A stretch of DNA of 64,000 nucleotides from Hyperoplus lanceolatus (lineage: Eukaryota; Chordata; Actinopteri; Uranoscopiformes; Ammodytidae): NCBI GenBank assembly GCA_026929865.2, contig CM049405.1:18345001-18409000 (forward strand), read 5' to 3'. How positions within the stretch are numbered: position 1 is the stretch's first letter; the number at the start of each line of letters is the position of its first letter. The translations under genes were made by a program, and so were the position numbers. The notes under the pieces are model-generated. The model saw only the letters and a program-made list of their open reading frames with translations. It was not told the DNA's origin and searched no databases. Below are positions 63,373 through 64,000 of the stretch, piece after piece.

Positions 63373-64000
63373 GGCAACATGACCTCTTCAAGTATTTAAA
63401 TGTAACCAAACTGATCCATGATCCATGGTATGCAATGAATAGACCCGACACCATAGTATGAGAAACATCCCCATAACATGATGTCTGTGCCAAAGTCTGT
63501 CTTCAGACTGTCTTCAAAGTGTACCGTGGCTTGAATTCAGTGTTTGGGGGTCGTCTGACTAACTATTCAAGCCACAGTACACTTTGAAGACAGTGAAGCA
63601 TGGTGGCACAGACATCATGTTAAGGGGATGTTTCTCACACTATGGTGTCGGGTCTATTTATCTCATACCATGGATCATGGATCAGTTTGGATACATTAGA
63701 ATACTTGAAGAGGTCATGTTGCCTTATGCTGCAGAGGAAATGCCCTTGAAATGGGTGTTCCAACAAGTCAACAACCCCAAACACACCAGTAAGCGAACAA
63801 GATCTTGGTTCCAGACCAACAAGATTAACGTTATGGAGTGGCCAGCCCAATCCCTGGACCTTAATCCAATAGAAAACCTATGTGGTGACATCAAAAATGC
63901 TGTTTTTGAGGCAAAACCATGAAATGCAGAGGAATTGTGGAATGTAGTCCAATCGTCTTAGGCTTAAACACCTGTTCACAGGTGACATAAATTGGTCGGC
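63373..64000 (+). mobile_element. Tc1/mariner transposase fragment with an inverted duplication, running off the window
   Basis: The plus strand from 63584 encodes the middle and C-terminal part of a DD34E transposase (KHGGTDIMLRGCFSHYGVGS, FQQVNNPKHTSKRT, SLDLNPIENLCGDIKNAV). Positions 63373-63535 are an inverted copy of 63566-63723, separated by about 30 bases. No N-terminal DNA-binding domain is visible. Confidence 0.85.

Overview
This is a vertebrate, almost certainly teleost (probably percomorph), genomic window. The evidence is two long multi-exon genes with GT-AG introns, dense CA/GA/ATCT microsatellites, tRNA-derived SINEs, several Tc1/mariner families with fish-type terminal repeats, and an RTE/Rex3-like LINE ending in GATGAT repeats. 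Nothing prokaryotic is present: no operons, CRISPR arrays or Shine-Dalgarno-led genes.

Two host genes were rebuilt exon by exon, both on the minus strand. (1) map3k13 (LZK, dual leucine zipper-family MAP3K): 13 coding exons between 8749 and 16032, about 1,004 aa. A likely non-coding first exon and CRE/ETS promoter lie near 38.5-38.7 kb, giving a first intron of about 22 kb. (2) trpm2 (ADP-ribose-gated Ca2+-permeable channel with a C-terminal NUDT9-homology domain): 32 coding exons between 41008 and 55987, about 1,469 aa. Intron phases agree at every junction I assembled; one trpm2 donor (exon 24) is non-standard. The genes lie head to tail, with the trpm2 stop about 2.3 kb from the putative map3k13 promoter.

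Layout: 1-2.5 kb, SINE tails, microsatellites and a decayed Tc1 element; 2.5-8.7 kb, AT-rich DNA, part of which is probably map3k13 3' UTR; 8.7-16.1 kb, map3k13 coding exons; 16.1-38.5 kb, the large map3k13 intron holding microsatellites, SINEs, a Rex3-like LINE with an open RT frame, and a fold-back Tc1 element; 38.5-41 kb, promoter and intergenic DNA; 41-56 kb, trpm2 with a Tc1 element in intron 3; 56-60 kb, sparse intergenic DNA and a SINE; 60.1-61 kb, a broken two-exon copy of what looks like a multicopy fish gene family; 61.2-62.2 kb, a hAT element nested in a Tc1-type element; 63.4-64 kb, a palindromic Tc1 transposase fragment.

The two genes act in separate pathways: stress/axon-injury MAP kinase signalling and oxidant/ADP-ribose Ca2+ signalling. 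No new multi-gene system is apparent. The most notable observations are an aspartate in the trpm2 selectivity filter (FGD instead of the mammalian FGQ), a degenerate Nudix box, two fold-back Tc1 structures, a datable nested hAT insertion, and the damaged two-exon gene copy at 60.3-60.9 kb. All family assignments are from memory of protein families; no database search was run.
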